From the NCBI GenBank assembly GCA_949825045.1, contig OX463836.1, positions 10,929,829 through 10,993,828 on the forward strand: 64,000 nucleotides of DNA, written 5' to 3'. The translations under genes and the position numbers were made by a program. Source of the DNA: Argyresthia goedartella. Taxonomy: Eukaryota > Arthropoda > Insecta > Lepidoptera > Argyresthiidae. Shown here one piece after another: positions 34,027 to 43,974 of the stretch. Below the pieces are notes generated by a model, which was not told the DNA's origin, ran no database searches, and saw only the letters and a program-made list of their open reading frames with translations. The stretch's first letter is position 1. Every line of letters begins with the position of its first letter.

Positions 34027-35254
34027 AAGCTTGGTGATCTTCTCACACCCCTTCCAGGGTGCGGGGTTGCGGTCCCGGGGCAATGGCCCCCTTCTGCGGA
34101 GTCTTCCGCTGGCCGTGACTACGTCCAGGTCATTGGGTGGCTGAGGTGTTCTTCGGGTTGTGTGGCCTCAATCCAGGGGTGCTGCCGGCTCGGCAACCAG
34201 GTCTCGGGGTAGGCGGCGACGGTCAGGCGGGCGCGCGTGGTATGGCGCCAGGTCTCGCACGAGCGGGTGTTGAGAGCCGTCCGCTCGTGCGAACATGTTC
34301 GTTGCCAGCCTCTGGACGAACTTTTCCAGTGTTTCCAATCCTAGGTCCCTTGCGATCGTTGCGTTTCTCACGTAGCGAGGCGCGCCGACGATGGTACGCA
34401 AGGAGAGGTTTTCTTGGGCCCGGAGTCTCTTCTTGTTGGACTCCGAGCAGAGGGCGTACCATGCCGGCGAGGCATACGTGAGGCGGGACCTGATGTACGT
34501 TTTATAGATCCCGAGCTTCGACCGCAGGGGGAGGCCGGAGTCCAGGAGTGGACGAAGTTTTGCCCGTGCAGCCCGGACCTGGTTTACGACGTTGTCGACG
34601 TGGGTCTTCATCGTGAGCCGGCGGTCTATGGTGACCCCCAGATACTTCACTTGACGCAGCCACCCAATGTCCTTCCCTTGGAGTTGGAGTGGTGGTGGCA
34701 GGTTGCTCTGGCCGGTGATCATCGCCTGCGTCTTCCCGACGTTGACGGAGAGCCTCCATTTGGCCAGCCATCTAGGCAGGGTGTCCAGCGTGCGTTGCAT
34801 TTTGACGGCGGCGTGGGGTGCTTTGTAGGACGACGCATAGTATGCTGCGTCGTCAGCGAAGAGGGCCAGCTGTACACCAGGGCCAACTGGGATGCCATCC
34901 GTGTATCGGGAGTAGCAGGCGGGTGAAAGACAGGAACCTTGTGGGACGCCGGCTTCGATGGGGCGGGCTTCTGACACGGTGTCTTCCACCACCACTCTGT
35001 AGTGGCGACTCCGTAGGAACGAGGCCACGACGCGGGTGATTCGTCGTGGAGCTGGGGACGTCGACAGCTTGTACAGCAACCCCTCGTGCCATACTCTGTC
35101 GAACGCCTTCTCCATGTCCAGGAGTACTGCGACGGTGTATTCTTTCTTATTCCGACAGACCGTCATGTCGTTCAGTACCCTGGTGAGCTGGAGCGTCGTC
35201 GAATGCTCTGGCCTGAAGCCGAACTGTTCCGGGCGAGCTTGGATGTGTGGCAGC
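34027..35254 (-). mobile_element. 5'-truncated LINE with 12-bp target duplication
   Basis: CACTACTACCTT flanks the element at 34015-34026 and 35255-35266. GC-rich, unlike its surroundings. The antisense frame is open from the 5' truncation point (about 35254) to 34168, with QFGFRPEHST, MEKAFDRVWHEGLL, AGVPQGSCLSP, the catalytic LALFADDAAYY, KYLGVTIDRRL and a C-terminal domain ending HARPPDRRRLPRDL. Jockey-like RT. The endonuclease is absent. Open for about 360 codons, so a fairly recent insertion. Confidence 0.92.
34168..35166 (-). CDS. LINE reverse transcriptase (partial, open)
   Basis: 332 codons from the first Met. Copies LINE RNA into DNA at a nicked target. It retains finger, palm (FADD) and thumb regions and ends in a natural stop. 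The true start is lost by 5' truncation, so it is not autonomous. Confidence 0.85.
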   Translation of the reverse strand: MTVCRNKKEYTVAVLLDMEKAFDRVWHEGLLYKLSTSPAPRRITRVVASFLRSRHYRVVVEDTVSEARPIEAGVPQGSCLSPACYSRYTDGIPVGPGVQLALFADDAAYYASSYKAPHAAVKMQRTLDTLPRWLAKWRLSVNVGKTQAMITGQSNLPPPLQLQGKDIGWLRQVKYLGVTIDRRLTMKTHVDNVVNQVRAARAKLRPLLDSGLPLRSKLGIYKTYIRSRLTYASPAWYALCSESNKKRLRAQENLSLRTIVGAPRYVRNATIARDLGLETLEKFVQRLATNMFARADGSQHPLVRDLAPYHARPPDRRRLPRDLVAEPAAPLD

Positions 35255-35266
35255 CACTACTACCTT

Positions 35267-36120
35267 GCTTCTACGCTTCTATTTAAGGGACGAAGCTTGG
35301 AAATGGAAGGGAGACCGGCGTATAAATCGAAGTGTCACAATGGCGTTCAGAACGTCACTTGACGATGGATGTGATTATTGAAAATTAACAATAAATAAAA
35401 TAAAAACGTGCTGAGGGGCCTTTTATGTTTTTAGGTCTCAAAATATGATTATCTCAAAATGTGATAAATATCTTCACCGAAGCTTCTCTATTAGTAGGTG
35501 TATGTAATCTTGTGCCTAGCTTGAGCCCCGCAAAACGCTAATGGGAGTAACTCACTCACAAGGCCTCTGTTAGTACGATCACAGAATACTTAATAGTACG
35601 TTCAGAAAGATTACTCGTCAAATACACTTAAATAAATAGCTATTCTCGTTGCGTGACAATAAAGCGCAATCTAGCTCGCACCTGCGCTACCTACAACAAT
35701 CGCTAAGCACCTACAGAATCGGTGATCCCGCCCGTGCAGGCTAGATTGCGCATCACTACGCCTGAGATCTTCTTTTACTCTGACATCACAAGATCGTCCT
35801 GTAAACTCCTGTCTCGCTTGATTACGGTAGGGTTACCTACGTACGAGTATTTGTGTTTGTGAATTTTAGTCCACTCTATCTAAGAGAGGTGTTTATAGTT
35901 CTTATTCAGGCGATTGGTAAATTATAAGGCTAAGTAGGTGCCTACCTCCTTACTTTTGTAATTGTCATTTGTTTTATACTGGGTTTAAAGTGTTTACTTT
36001 TAGTTAAACAAAAAGGCATTCAATTAAAAAAGGAACCGAATTTTATTTGTGAGCAATTCCTTTAGACACCCTAAAATGTTAGGTACTTAAGTCATTGTTG
36101 TTGCAAAAATCACAGAAAAG
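35267..36120. other. No gene; one short inverted repeat
   Basis: AT-rich spacer. GCGCAATCTAGC at 35664-35675 pairs with its inverse at 35740-35751. Nothing else supported. Confidence 0.4.
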
Positions 36121-37403
36121 TTTATTTTTATTTATTTATTTATTTATAAACATACATGCTTGTGACATCACAGTAAAAACCAAACCGACACAAACAGACA
36201 GTAAATATAAGGACAAAAAAGCTATAAATAAATCTTATCTATAACACAGACAATAAGTGGCGACCCTTGCGAATCCCGTCAAAGAACATTGGAACAGGTC
36301 CACCACGGTTTTCTCTGTTATATCAATTAAAGAGAGCGAGAGCCCTCATCACAGGTGCCTCCCGCAGCATCCCCGTCCTCGCCAGCGGGATTTAGAACAA
36401 CTTGTGGTTCGTTGCTCGGAGGTAGTTGTTCGGAACATACAGTCCCAGCCTCGCCAACACCTGAGGGTTTTCAGCAATCCTCGGAAAACCTTAAATACAT
36501 AAGTAGAAAGTGCGAGGCCCCTCCTTACCCCCAGCTCATTGTAACCAACCATGCCCAACACGAACAGGGTTGGATACATAAGCGGGAAGAAAGGATAGAC
36601 TCCGTACACCTTCAGATCAGATTCAGACGTAACAAATCGTTTTTGCACTTTGTCCAGCATGACGCTATATTTCGCTTCATGTGGGTGCCAGATAATCGCA
36701 CTACTTTCTAGTTTGCTTCTAACCAAAGTGTATAGGGCACTTACAGCTTCAATGCTCCTAAACTCTCTTGATGGTCTCATTACAAATCCGAGCTTTTTAA
36801 ATGCTTGGTTAGTGACATCTACAATGTGATTACAAAACGTTAAATCAGTTGCCATACGCACTCCAAGATCTTTGACCTTTCTTGCCCGCGTCATTTCTGT
36901 CCCATCTACCGAGTACTTATGGTGGAGAGGATCGCGTACGCGGGTGTAAGACATCAGCGCGCACTTACCAACATTGAAGAACAGTTCATTGTGTTTGCTC
37001 CACTCAGCCACACGATTATATCCCTCTGCAGCTTTTCGCAATCCGAGATGCTAAGGCATCTGAGGATAACCTCAAGTTATTCCTGGATGTAAGCATCCAG
37101 GAATAACTTGAGGTTATCCGCAAACAAGAGACAGACAGTGTCCTTAATGACCTTCGGAAGGTCATTAATCATAATGATAAATTCTAAAGGCCCCAAGTTA
37201 CTGCCCTGACTAACGCCAGAAAATGTGAAATACGGCTCTGATGTAGAACCCGCGTATTCCACATACTGTATTCTATGCTTAAGATAGCTCACAAAAAGCC
37301 GCATAAGTTAGGGAGTAAAGCCGACCCTACTTAACTTCTCCAGAAGGACATCGTTGTCCACTGTATCAAATGCCTTTCTAAAGTAGCGTAGAAGTAGAAA
37401 AAG
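36121..37403 (-). mobile_element. LINE family C, copy 1, 3' part
   Basis: Antisense RT and C-terminal domain: LFVSYLKHRIQYVEYAG, GVSQGSNLGPLEFIIMINDL, LLFADNLKLF (FADN, not FADD), KDLGVRMATDL, LVRSKLESSAIIWHPHE. The 3' tail is a TTTA repeat (36121-36148). It is separated from its 5' part (44788-45118) by the BEL element. A double-hairpin scar at 37046-37119 interrupts the RT core. Confidence 0.85.
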
Positions 37404-37408
37404 AGTAG

Positions 37409-38228
37409 TGTTCACGATGACCCCTCCGTGATGTGCGACAAAACTTAAATAAATGTGTGCAATACCTAAGTACCTTATAGCTCTGTAATGTAAATAATTC
37501 GTAAATATTTAGTAATTGTTATAACGTGTAATAAGATGTACCTACCCCCTATAGAGATAGGCTGATAAATAAAGAGTCCGCTTCTGTTGTTGTTACTGTC
37601 AGGAAATGAGTAAAGATAGCAGATAGGAAAGTAAATAGAGACGTAGTCACTCAGACAGTATGTCATAGCAACATTTTAGTAGGTAACAACCGATTTGTCT
37701 GTAACTCGGTGTAGAGGTAGTTTACGCATAGTTATGCCCTAGAGTACACGATGTTATCGCTACGGCGTCTCGCTGGCTTCTGGAGCGCGATTTCCAAAAC
37801 CCTCCGTATTTACGTGAGGGGGTGAGGAAGCGGGGAAGCGCGCGTCCGGAGGCTAGCGGGGCGTCGTAAACGAGAATTTTAGTTCTAATAGTAAGGATTC
37901 TAATTAGAATTTGTAAATGATGATAGTGTATATAAACACGGCAGGTGTAAATAGCCATGTATGTAGCCAATTTTAAGGAAATAAAGATTTTAGCTAAAGC
38001 GGGGGTGAGGGGAGGTGAAATAGGTGCGTGCCTGCCCGCGTCGCTATAAAAGCGAGCCACCGCGTTGGTTCGATCTCTTTTTTTTCCACGCCCGAACGTC
38101 GTCGAGTCAACACACCACGCACCTCGCCTACTCGCCTCGCCCACGCCCAAGCCGCCATTTTGTTCTGAGTAACTTGGTAGTTTTTCTGCACCCCAAGCTC
38201 GCAGCCCCAGGATCCCCCAGCCCCCACA
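37409..38228 (+). repeat. BEL 5' LTR
   Basis: Starts TGTTCACGATGACC, ends CCCCCACA. Contains TATAAAA (38045-38051), a likely core promoter, followed by a pyrimidine-rich stretch where transcription may begin. Confidence 0.93.
38045..38051 (+). promoter_or_regulatory. TATA box of BEL 5' LTR
   Basis: GCTATAAAAGCG context, about 180 bases before the LTR end. The same motif is in the 3' LTR. Confidence 0.6.
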
Positions 38229-38232
38229 TTTA

Positions 38233-38250
38233 TGGTCCTTCGAGCCGGAT
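38233..38250 (+). other. BEL primer-binding site (tRNA-Tyr)
   Basis: TGGTCCTTCGAGCCGGAT, four bases after the 5' LTR, is complementary to the 3' end of insect tRNA-Tyr (acceptor beginning CCTTCGA) as I recall it. Confidence 0.75.
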
Positions 38251-38259
38251 CCTGCGAAG

Positions 38260-41200
38260 ATGAGCGAGAAGAACGCCAGGGTCACCAGGAGCAAGGGACG
38301 CCGAACCTCAAGTGAGTGTGACATTCCCAGCGGTAGCGCATCAGACGCGACGATGCGCACCGCCACCGACTCGACGGCTACGGGCACCACAGCGACATCG
38401 AGCGCGTCGACGGGCACCACGGCCACGTCCGGCACCGCGGAGACCATCGTCTCCTCCCACTCGCCGGGTGCTGCGCCCCCGAACCCAGAGGTCGCCCAGA
38501 GGCTGCCATTCGCGCCTCCGACCTCCCCTATAGGCCCGCCGCCGCCGATGCCGCCACAGACGCTGCGCCCCGATCGACCCAGGCCGCCGCCGCGGCCTCC
38601 CGCGTCCATCGCCCGCAGTGCAGCGTCCCGTAAGAAAAGGATGATGAGAGCAGAGATGGAAGAGAAGCTCGCCGCGCTGGAACTTCGAGAATTCCAGATT
38701 GCGGCCCGGATAGAGCGCGCAAAAATGGAAAAATGCAGGTTAGAAGAAGCATCGTCCGAAGACGAAGCCCATGAAGAGGAGGAGCTTATGGAGCGCCGCG
38801 TGGACCAGTGGTTCGAGCAGCAGCCGACGCCCGCGGAAGCTGAGCGTCCCCCCTCTCCTCCCCGGCCCCCCGCGAGGGCCATCACGGCGCCAGCGTCGGT
38901 CGCAGAGCCGCCGCCGCGCCCCCGAGAAAACCATGAGTACCAAAGTACGAGGTATGTAACTATGCCCATATTAAGTGATAACCAACCGCGCCCGGCGGCG
39001 CCCGCCCACGCCCAAATAGACGCGCTCGCGGCGCAGGTAGCGTCGCAGGTGAATGCGCGGCGCGCGCCGCACTACATAACAGAGCTGCCCAGCTACGGGG
39101 GCCGGGCAGAGGAGTGGCTGTTGTTCAAAGCTACTTTCGAACAGACGTGCGATCGCTTCGCACCTGGCGAGAACGTGGCGCGCCTACGTCACAGTCTCCG
39201 GGGGCCCGCGCTAGAAGCAATAACCTCGCTACTTATCACCCAGTCGGCGCCAGAGGAGATAATGCGCGCGCTGGAGCGGCGCTTCGGTAGGCCCGACGCG
39301 TTAGTGATGGCAGAAATGGAGAAGCTAAGGACGCTGCCGCGAGTCAGCGACACGCCACGCGAAGTGTGCGTGTTCGCAAACAAACTGAATAACATAGTGC
39401 GGACCATAGAAGTTTTGCACAAACCGCACTATCTACACAGTCCAGAAATGCTGCGAGCGGCAGTCGAGAAGCTGCCGCCATTACTACGCGATAAATGGTA
39501 TGAATGCGCCGCTAGCGACCGCAGCGGTCGCCCCGAGTTGATCACACTAACAGAATTTCTAAACCACCAGGCAGACATGCGCGCCCCCTATGCGCCCCCG
39601 GAGCTGGAGACGAAGCCCGAGGCGCCCCGTAACCCGGCCAGGCAGAAGAAGATGGAACGCACCTTCGTGACCGAAGACACGAAGGACGAGTGCCCGATGT
39701 GCGCCCGTCCGCACGCACTCCCCGATTGCAAGCGTTTCATCGAGGCCGACGTAGAGAAGAGGTGGGAAGTAACCAAGAAGAACAAGGTATGTTTCCGCTG
39801 CCTACGCAGCACCCACCGGAGAGACTCCTGCCGTGCACGCGTATGCGGCGAGGCAGGCTGCACGCTGCGCCACCACCGACTGCTGCACTACAAGCGACGA
39901 GAGCTGCCGATCGCGCCGCCACCGCCGCAGACCGAAGAAATACACGCGTCGGCCATCGGCACCGAGATTGCGAACGCGGCCCAGACGCGGCGCCGCGCCT
40001 ACCTAAAGGTCGCACAGGTAACGCTAATAGGACCCAAGGGGAGTCGTGACACGTATGCGCTCCTAGACGAGGGCAGCACCGTGACGATCATCGACCAGCA
40101 GTTGGCGGACGCAGTAGGCCTCGAGGGCCCCACCGAAGTTATGAAGGTGCAAGGCGTTAGCGGAAAGGTAACAACACACGCAGACAGTAAGCGAGTCACG
40201 GCGCACATCAAAGGCAGATACGAGACGGAGACCCACGAAATGAACGACGCGCGAACCTTCGGGGACATGAACTCGTTCACACAGTCCGTCCGCCCCTGCG
40301 ACATAGAGAACTGCACCCACCTCGACGACGTGAAGACGCAGCTGCTCTACGACAGCGCCACGCCCACAATACTAGTAGGCCAGGACAACTGGGAGTTGAT
40401 TGTATCGCGTGAGGTACGTAGCGGACCCCGCCACCAACCCGTGGCATCACGCACTCACCTCGGCTGGGTTCTGCACGGCTGCAGGACGACAACCACCTAC
40501 CCTATGGTATTCTGCGGGCGCCTAGACGCCGCCCCCGAGGAAGACAAGCTGGAGGGCCTCATGCGCCGACACTTCGAGTTAGAATCGTTGGGAGTAGCAC
40601 CGCGCCGCCAAGCCAGCGACCCCGAAGAACGCGCCCTAAGTATTTTAAAGGAGAAAAGCCGCCGTCTGCCCGACGGCCACTTCGAGACCGGCATGTTGTG
40701 GCGCGATCCCAGCGCCCCCATCCGCCATACCGGGTACGAAGACGCCAAAAAGAGACTGGTGAGTTTGGAACGAAAACTCGACAAGAACGAAGATTTGAAA
40801 CTGCAGTACAGCGAGCGGATAGAGAACTTGCTAACGTCGGGCTACGCCGAGCGCGCGCCAGCGCCCCCTATCGGCGGGAGAGTATGGTATCTCCCGCACT
40901 TCGCCGTAGTAAACCCCGACAAAAAGAAGATCCGCGTCGTGCACGACGCCGCTGCGAAGGCGCGCGGCGTCTCGCTGAATGACATGCTGCTACCCGGCCC
41001 CGACTTGCTACAGTCCCTGCCGGCCGTAATAATGAAGTTTCGTCAACATCGAGTGGCAGTAACATCCGACATAAAGGAGATGTTCATGCAAGTGAAGGTA
41101 CGTGAAGAAGACCGCGACGCGCTTCGCTTCCTGTGGAGGGGAACACGCCGCGACGCCGCCGCCCCGCCCGAAGAATATAGGATGACATCAATCATCTTCG

Positions 41201-43974
41201 GGGCCTCGTCGTCCCCCTGCAGCGCCCTCTATATCAAAAATAGGAACGCAGAAGAAAACGCGCATGAATGTCCAGCCGCCGCGGACGCAATAGTAAACAA
41301 CCATTACATGGACGATTACCTCCACAGTTTCGACACCACCGAGGAAGCCGCCCACATCACCACCGCCGTCGACCGCATACATCGTCGAGCTGGTTTCGAG
41401 CTACGCGGCTGGACGTCGAACGACGAGGCGGCCATACGACACTTCGCGCCGCGGCTGGACAGCGCACATAGCGACACGGTTGAAATCGGCGGCAACGACT
41501 ACGAAAAAACGTTGGGCCTGTTATGGTATGTCAAAGAAGATTTATTAGGGTTCCGTGTGAACCAGCGACGTGTCCATCCCGATGTACTCAGCGGCCTGCG
41601 CGAACCGACCAAGAGGGAGGCGCTCAGCCTCATTATGTCGATTTTCGACCCACTGGGTCTAATCTCGCCCATAACCACTCCAGCGAAGCGGATAATGCAG
41701 GATACGTGGAAGTATAAAACCGGGTGGGATGACCCCATCCCGCAGGCGCTTCACGACAGATGGCAGTCGTGGCTCATGGGTCTACGTGAGCTACACACAC
41801 TACAAATCCCGAGATGCTACGACAAGGAGCCGGCAGCTGAGTACGAGCTACACACATTCGTCGATGCGAGCGAGGAGGCATACGCAGCGGTCGTATACAT
41901 CCGTATACAGCGCGCCGACGGGTCCATACAAGTAAGCATAGCAGCCGCAAAGAGTCGCGTCACGCCCACGAAACCCATCTCCGTGCCACGCCTCGAGCTA
42001 CAAGCAGCGCTACTGGGTGCACGCCTCGCACGGTCGGTACAGGAGGGCCACAACTTCGACTTCGCCCGCCGCACGTACTGGAGTGACTCGCGCACCGCAC
42101 TGCATTGGATCCGCGACGAGCCACGTACCTACAAAACGTTCGTAGCACACCGCCTCGCTGAAATAGAAGATTTAACCAAGAAAGACGAGTGGCGGTGGGT
42201 CCCCACCGCTGTGAACGTCGCCGATGACTCCACGCGTGCCACCCCAGCTGACATGTCGCCGCAACACCGCTGGTTTACCGGCCCCGAGTTCCTGCGCAGC
42301 GACCCCGAGGAGTGGCCGCGAGAGGACAAGAAAGAGGTACCTACAACAGGAGAGGAACGAGCAGCGGTCATCGCGCTCCCCGTAGCTGCAAACGTGGCCC
42401 CGCTCATCGACGTCGACCGCTTCTCAAAGTGGAACCGACTGTTGCGCGCCACAGCCCGCGCGTTGCAGTTCATAGAGCTATGCCGGCAGCGCCACCTGTC
42501 GAACGCCGCGCGCCGCAAGCGTACGAAGAAGATTGAAGGCGATGACGACTGGAGAAAACGTCCCGCCAACAATAAGGCGGCCAAAAGGCCCCCCCCGATC
42601 GTCGCTGCCCCCCGCGAGTACATCCCACTACCCGCGCGCCATCTATATGCGGCGGAAATGTTACTCGTCCGAACATCGCAGCGAGACATGTCGAGGGCAA
42701 CGAACAAGGACAGCCCCCTCGCCGATCTCAGCGTGTTTACAGATCCAGATGGCGTCCTACGACTACGTGGACGCATACGAGAGGCCAACGACGTGAGCTT
42801 CGAGGCGGCCAACCCCATCATTCTGGATGGCAAACACCGCTACACGCGACTATACGTGCAGCACACCCACGAGCGACTACACCACGGCGGCGTCGAGATA
42901 GTCGTAAACGAATTACGACAGCGAGTATGGATGGCGCGAATTCGACCGACGGTGAAAGAAGTCCTGAAGAGCTGCCCGCCCTGCCGCCTGAAGAGGGCCA
43001 AGCCGGCCCAACCGAGCACGGGCGACCTGCCGTCGGCGCGCCTCGCACACCATAACCGCCCCTTTACGTTCTCAGGTCTCGACTATTTCGGCCCGCTGGA
43101 AGTCACTGTGGGCCGGCGCCGCGAAAAGCGTTACGTCGCGCTTTTCACCTGTATGACGTCGCGCGCCGTACACCTGGAAGTCGTCGCGTCGCTGAGCGCC
43201 GACTCCGCCATCCACGCCCTGCGCCGCATGATTGCGCGCCGGGGCTGCCCGACCGAGCTATGGTCGGACAATGCAACCTGCTTCCGCGCCGCCGACCGCG
43301 AACTCGCGGAGGCGTGGCGCGCCCTAGAAGACGAGGCGTCGCGACGCCGCATCAACTGGCGTTTCCTGCCCCCGAGCGCCCCCTTCATGGCTGGCGTGTG
43401 GGAACGCATGGTGCGGACAGTAAAAGAAGCCCTACGAGTCACCCTGCACGAGCAACGCCCGAGCGATGAGACACTCGCCACGCTGCTCGCGGAAGTTGAA
43501 GCCACAGTCAACTCCCGCCCTCTGACGCATGTACCTGTCACGCCGGAAGACCCACCCGCGCTGACACCCAACTCCATCCTGCTTGGGCCCGACTGCCACA
43601 TACCGGCCCCCTGCGCGTACGAAGAGGACGAGACCGCCGCGCGCACACACTGGAGGCGCGCCCAGCGCCTTGCCGACATCTTCTGGCGGCGCTGGGTGAA
43701 GGAGTACATGCCCCTACTCCAACACCGGCGGGAGCCCCACGCTACCGGGGCTCCACCCAAGATTGGCGACGTCGTGGTGATCTGCGATTCGAACCTGCCC
43801 CGCAACACATGGCCCCGGGGACGAGTAACACGAGTCTACCCCGGCAAGGATGGCGAGGTGCGAGTCGTCGATGTCACCACCAGCAGCGGACGAGTACTCC
43901 GGCGGCCGACCAAGAAAGTCATCGTTCTGCCGACGGGATCGCCTGCAGCGACGGCGGGAGAATGTTCACGATGA
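38260..43974 (+). CDS. BEL/Pao gag-pol polyprotein, 1904 aa, intact
   Basis: Single frame encoding capsid, protease, reverse transcriptase, RNase H and integrase for LTR retrotransposition. In order: low-complexity N-terminus, Glu/Arg-rich coiled coil (about 125-180), capsid-type domain (about 265-450), zinc-knuckle Cys pattern (CPMCARPH about 478; CFRCLRSTHRRDSC about 513), aspartic protease DEGSTVTIID (about 603), RT with YMDD (about 1016-1019), RNase H-like FVDASEEA (about 1200), integrase HHCC zinc domain (about 1535-1578), integrase core with D in GLDYFGPL (about 1608), WSDNATCF (about 1670) and E in VWERMV (about 1715), then a C-terminal BEL-specific domain. Stop TGA (43972-43974) lies inside the 3' LTR, which supplies the last four codons. 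Start chosen as the first ATG after the primer site. No internal stop, so probably active or recently so. Confidence 0.95.
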   Translation: MSEKNARVTRSKGRRTSSECDIPSGSASDATMRTATDSTATGTTATSSASTGTTATSGTAETIVSSHSPGAAPPNPEVAQRLPFAPPTSPIGPPPPMPPQTLRPDRPRPPPRPPASIARSAASRKKRMMRAEMEEKLAALELREFQIAARIERAKMEKCRLEEASSEDEAHEEEELMERRVDQWFEQQPTPAEAERPPSPPRPPARAITAPASVAEPPPRPRENHEYQSTRYVTMPILSDNQPRPAAPAHAQIDALAAQVASQVNARRAPHYITELPSYGGRAEEWLLFKATFEQTCDRFAPGENVARLRHSLRGPALEAITSLLITQSAPEEIMRALERRFGRPDALVMAEMEKLRTLPRVSDTPREVCVFANKLNNIVRTIEVLHKPHYLHSPEMLRAAVEKLPPLLRDKWYECAASDRSGRPELITLTEFLNHQADMRAPYAPPELETKPEAPRNPARQKKMERTFVTEDTKDECPMCARPHALPDCKRFIEADVEKRWEVTKKNKVCFRCLRSTHRRDSCRARVCGEAGCTLRHHRLLHYKRRELPIAPPPPQTEEIHASAIGTEIANAAQTRRRAYLKVAQVTLIGPKGSRDTYALLDEGSTVTIIDQQLADAVGLEGPTEVMKVQGVSGKVTTHADSKRVTAHIKGRYETETHEMNDARTFGDMNSFTQSVRPCDIENCTHLDDVKTQLLYDSATPTILVGQDNWELIVSREVRSGPRHQPVASRTHLGWVLHGCRTTTTYPMVFCGRLDAAPEEDKLEGLMRRHFELESLGVAPRRQASDPEERALSILKEKSRRLPDGHFETGMLWRDPSAPIRHTGYEDAKKRLVSLERKLDKNEDLKLQYSERIENLLTSGYAERAPAPPIGGRVWYLPHFAVVNPDKKKIRVVHDAAAKARGVSLNDMLLPGPDLLQSLPAVIMKFRQHRVAVTSDIKEMFMQVKVREEDRDALRFLWRGTRRDAAAPPEEYRMTSIIFGASSSPCSALYIKNRNAEENAHECPAAADAIVNNHYMDDYLHSFDTTEEAAHITTAVDRIHRRAGFELRGWTSNDEAAIRHFAPRLDSAHSDTVEIGGNDYEKTLGLLWYVKEDLLGFRVNQRRVHPDVLSGLREPTKREALSLIMSIFDPLGLISPITTPAKRIMQDTWKYKTGWDDPIPQALHDRWQSWLMGLRELHTLQIPRCYDKEPAAEYELHTFVDASEEAYAAVVYIRIQRADGSIQVSIAAAKSRVTPTKPISVPRLELQAALLGARLARSVQEGHNFDFARRTYWSDSRTALHWIRDEPRTYKTFVAHRLAEIEDLTKKDEWRWVPTAVNVADDSTRATPADMSPQHRWFTGPEFLRSDPEEWPREDKKEVPTTGEERAAVIALPVAANVAPLIDVDRFSKWNRLLRATARALQFIELCRQRHLSNAARRKRTKKIEGDDDWRKRPANNKAAKRPPPIVAAPREYIPLPARHLYAAEMLLVRTSQRDMSRATNKDSPLADLSVFTDPDGVLRLRGRIREANDVSFEAANPIILDGKHRYTRLYVQHTHERLHHGGVEIVVNELRQRVWMARIRPTVKEVLKSCPPCRLKRAKPAQPSTGDLPSARLAHHNRPFTFSGLDYFGPLEVTVGRRREKRYVALFTCMTSRAVHLEVVASLSADSAIHALRRMIARRGCPTELWSDNATCFRAADRELAEAWRALEDEASRRRINWRFLPPSAPFMAGVWERMVRTVKEALRVTLHEQRPSDETLATLLAEVEATVNSRPLTHVPVTPEDPPALTPNSILLGPDCHIPAPCAYEEDETAARTHWRRAQRLADIFWRRWVKEYMPLLQHRREPHATGAPPKIGDVVVICDSNLPRNTWPRGRVTRVYPGKDGEVRVVDVTTSSGRVLRRPTKKVIVLPTGSPAATAGECSR
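43953..43962 (+). other. BEL polypurine tract
   Basis: GGCGGGAGAA directly before the 3' LTR, the expected plus-strand primer. It is also coding. Confidence 0.6.

Noticed and set aside
37046..37119. Target-site duplication of a transposon (direct TAAG repeats)
   Set aside because: The sister copy has the core in the opposite orientation, and the inserted sequence is only inverted flank, so it is not a normal insertion.
37722..38969. 415-codon antisense ORF over the BEL 5' LTR and gag
   Set aside because: Low-complexity Gly/Ser translation mirroring the Pro/Ala-rich gag on the other strand; part is repeated in the 3' LTR.
38740..42833. Many long antisense and off-frame ORFs inside the BEL coding region
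   Set aside because: GC-rich coding sequence opens shadow frames; they lack motifs and overlap the intact 1904-codon frame.
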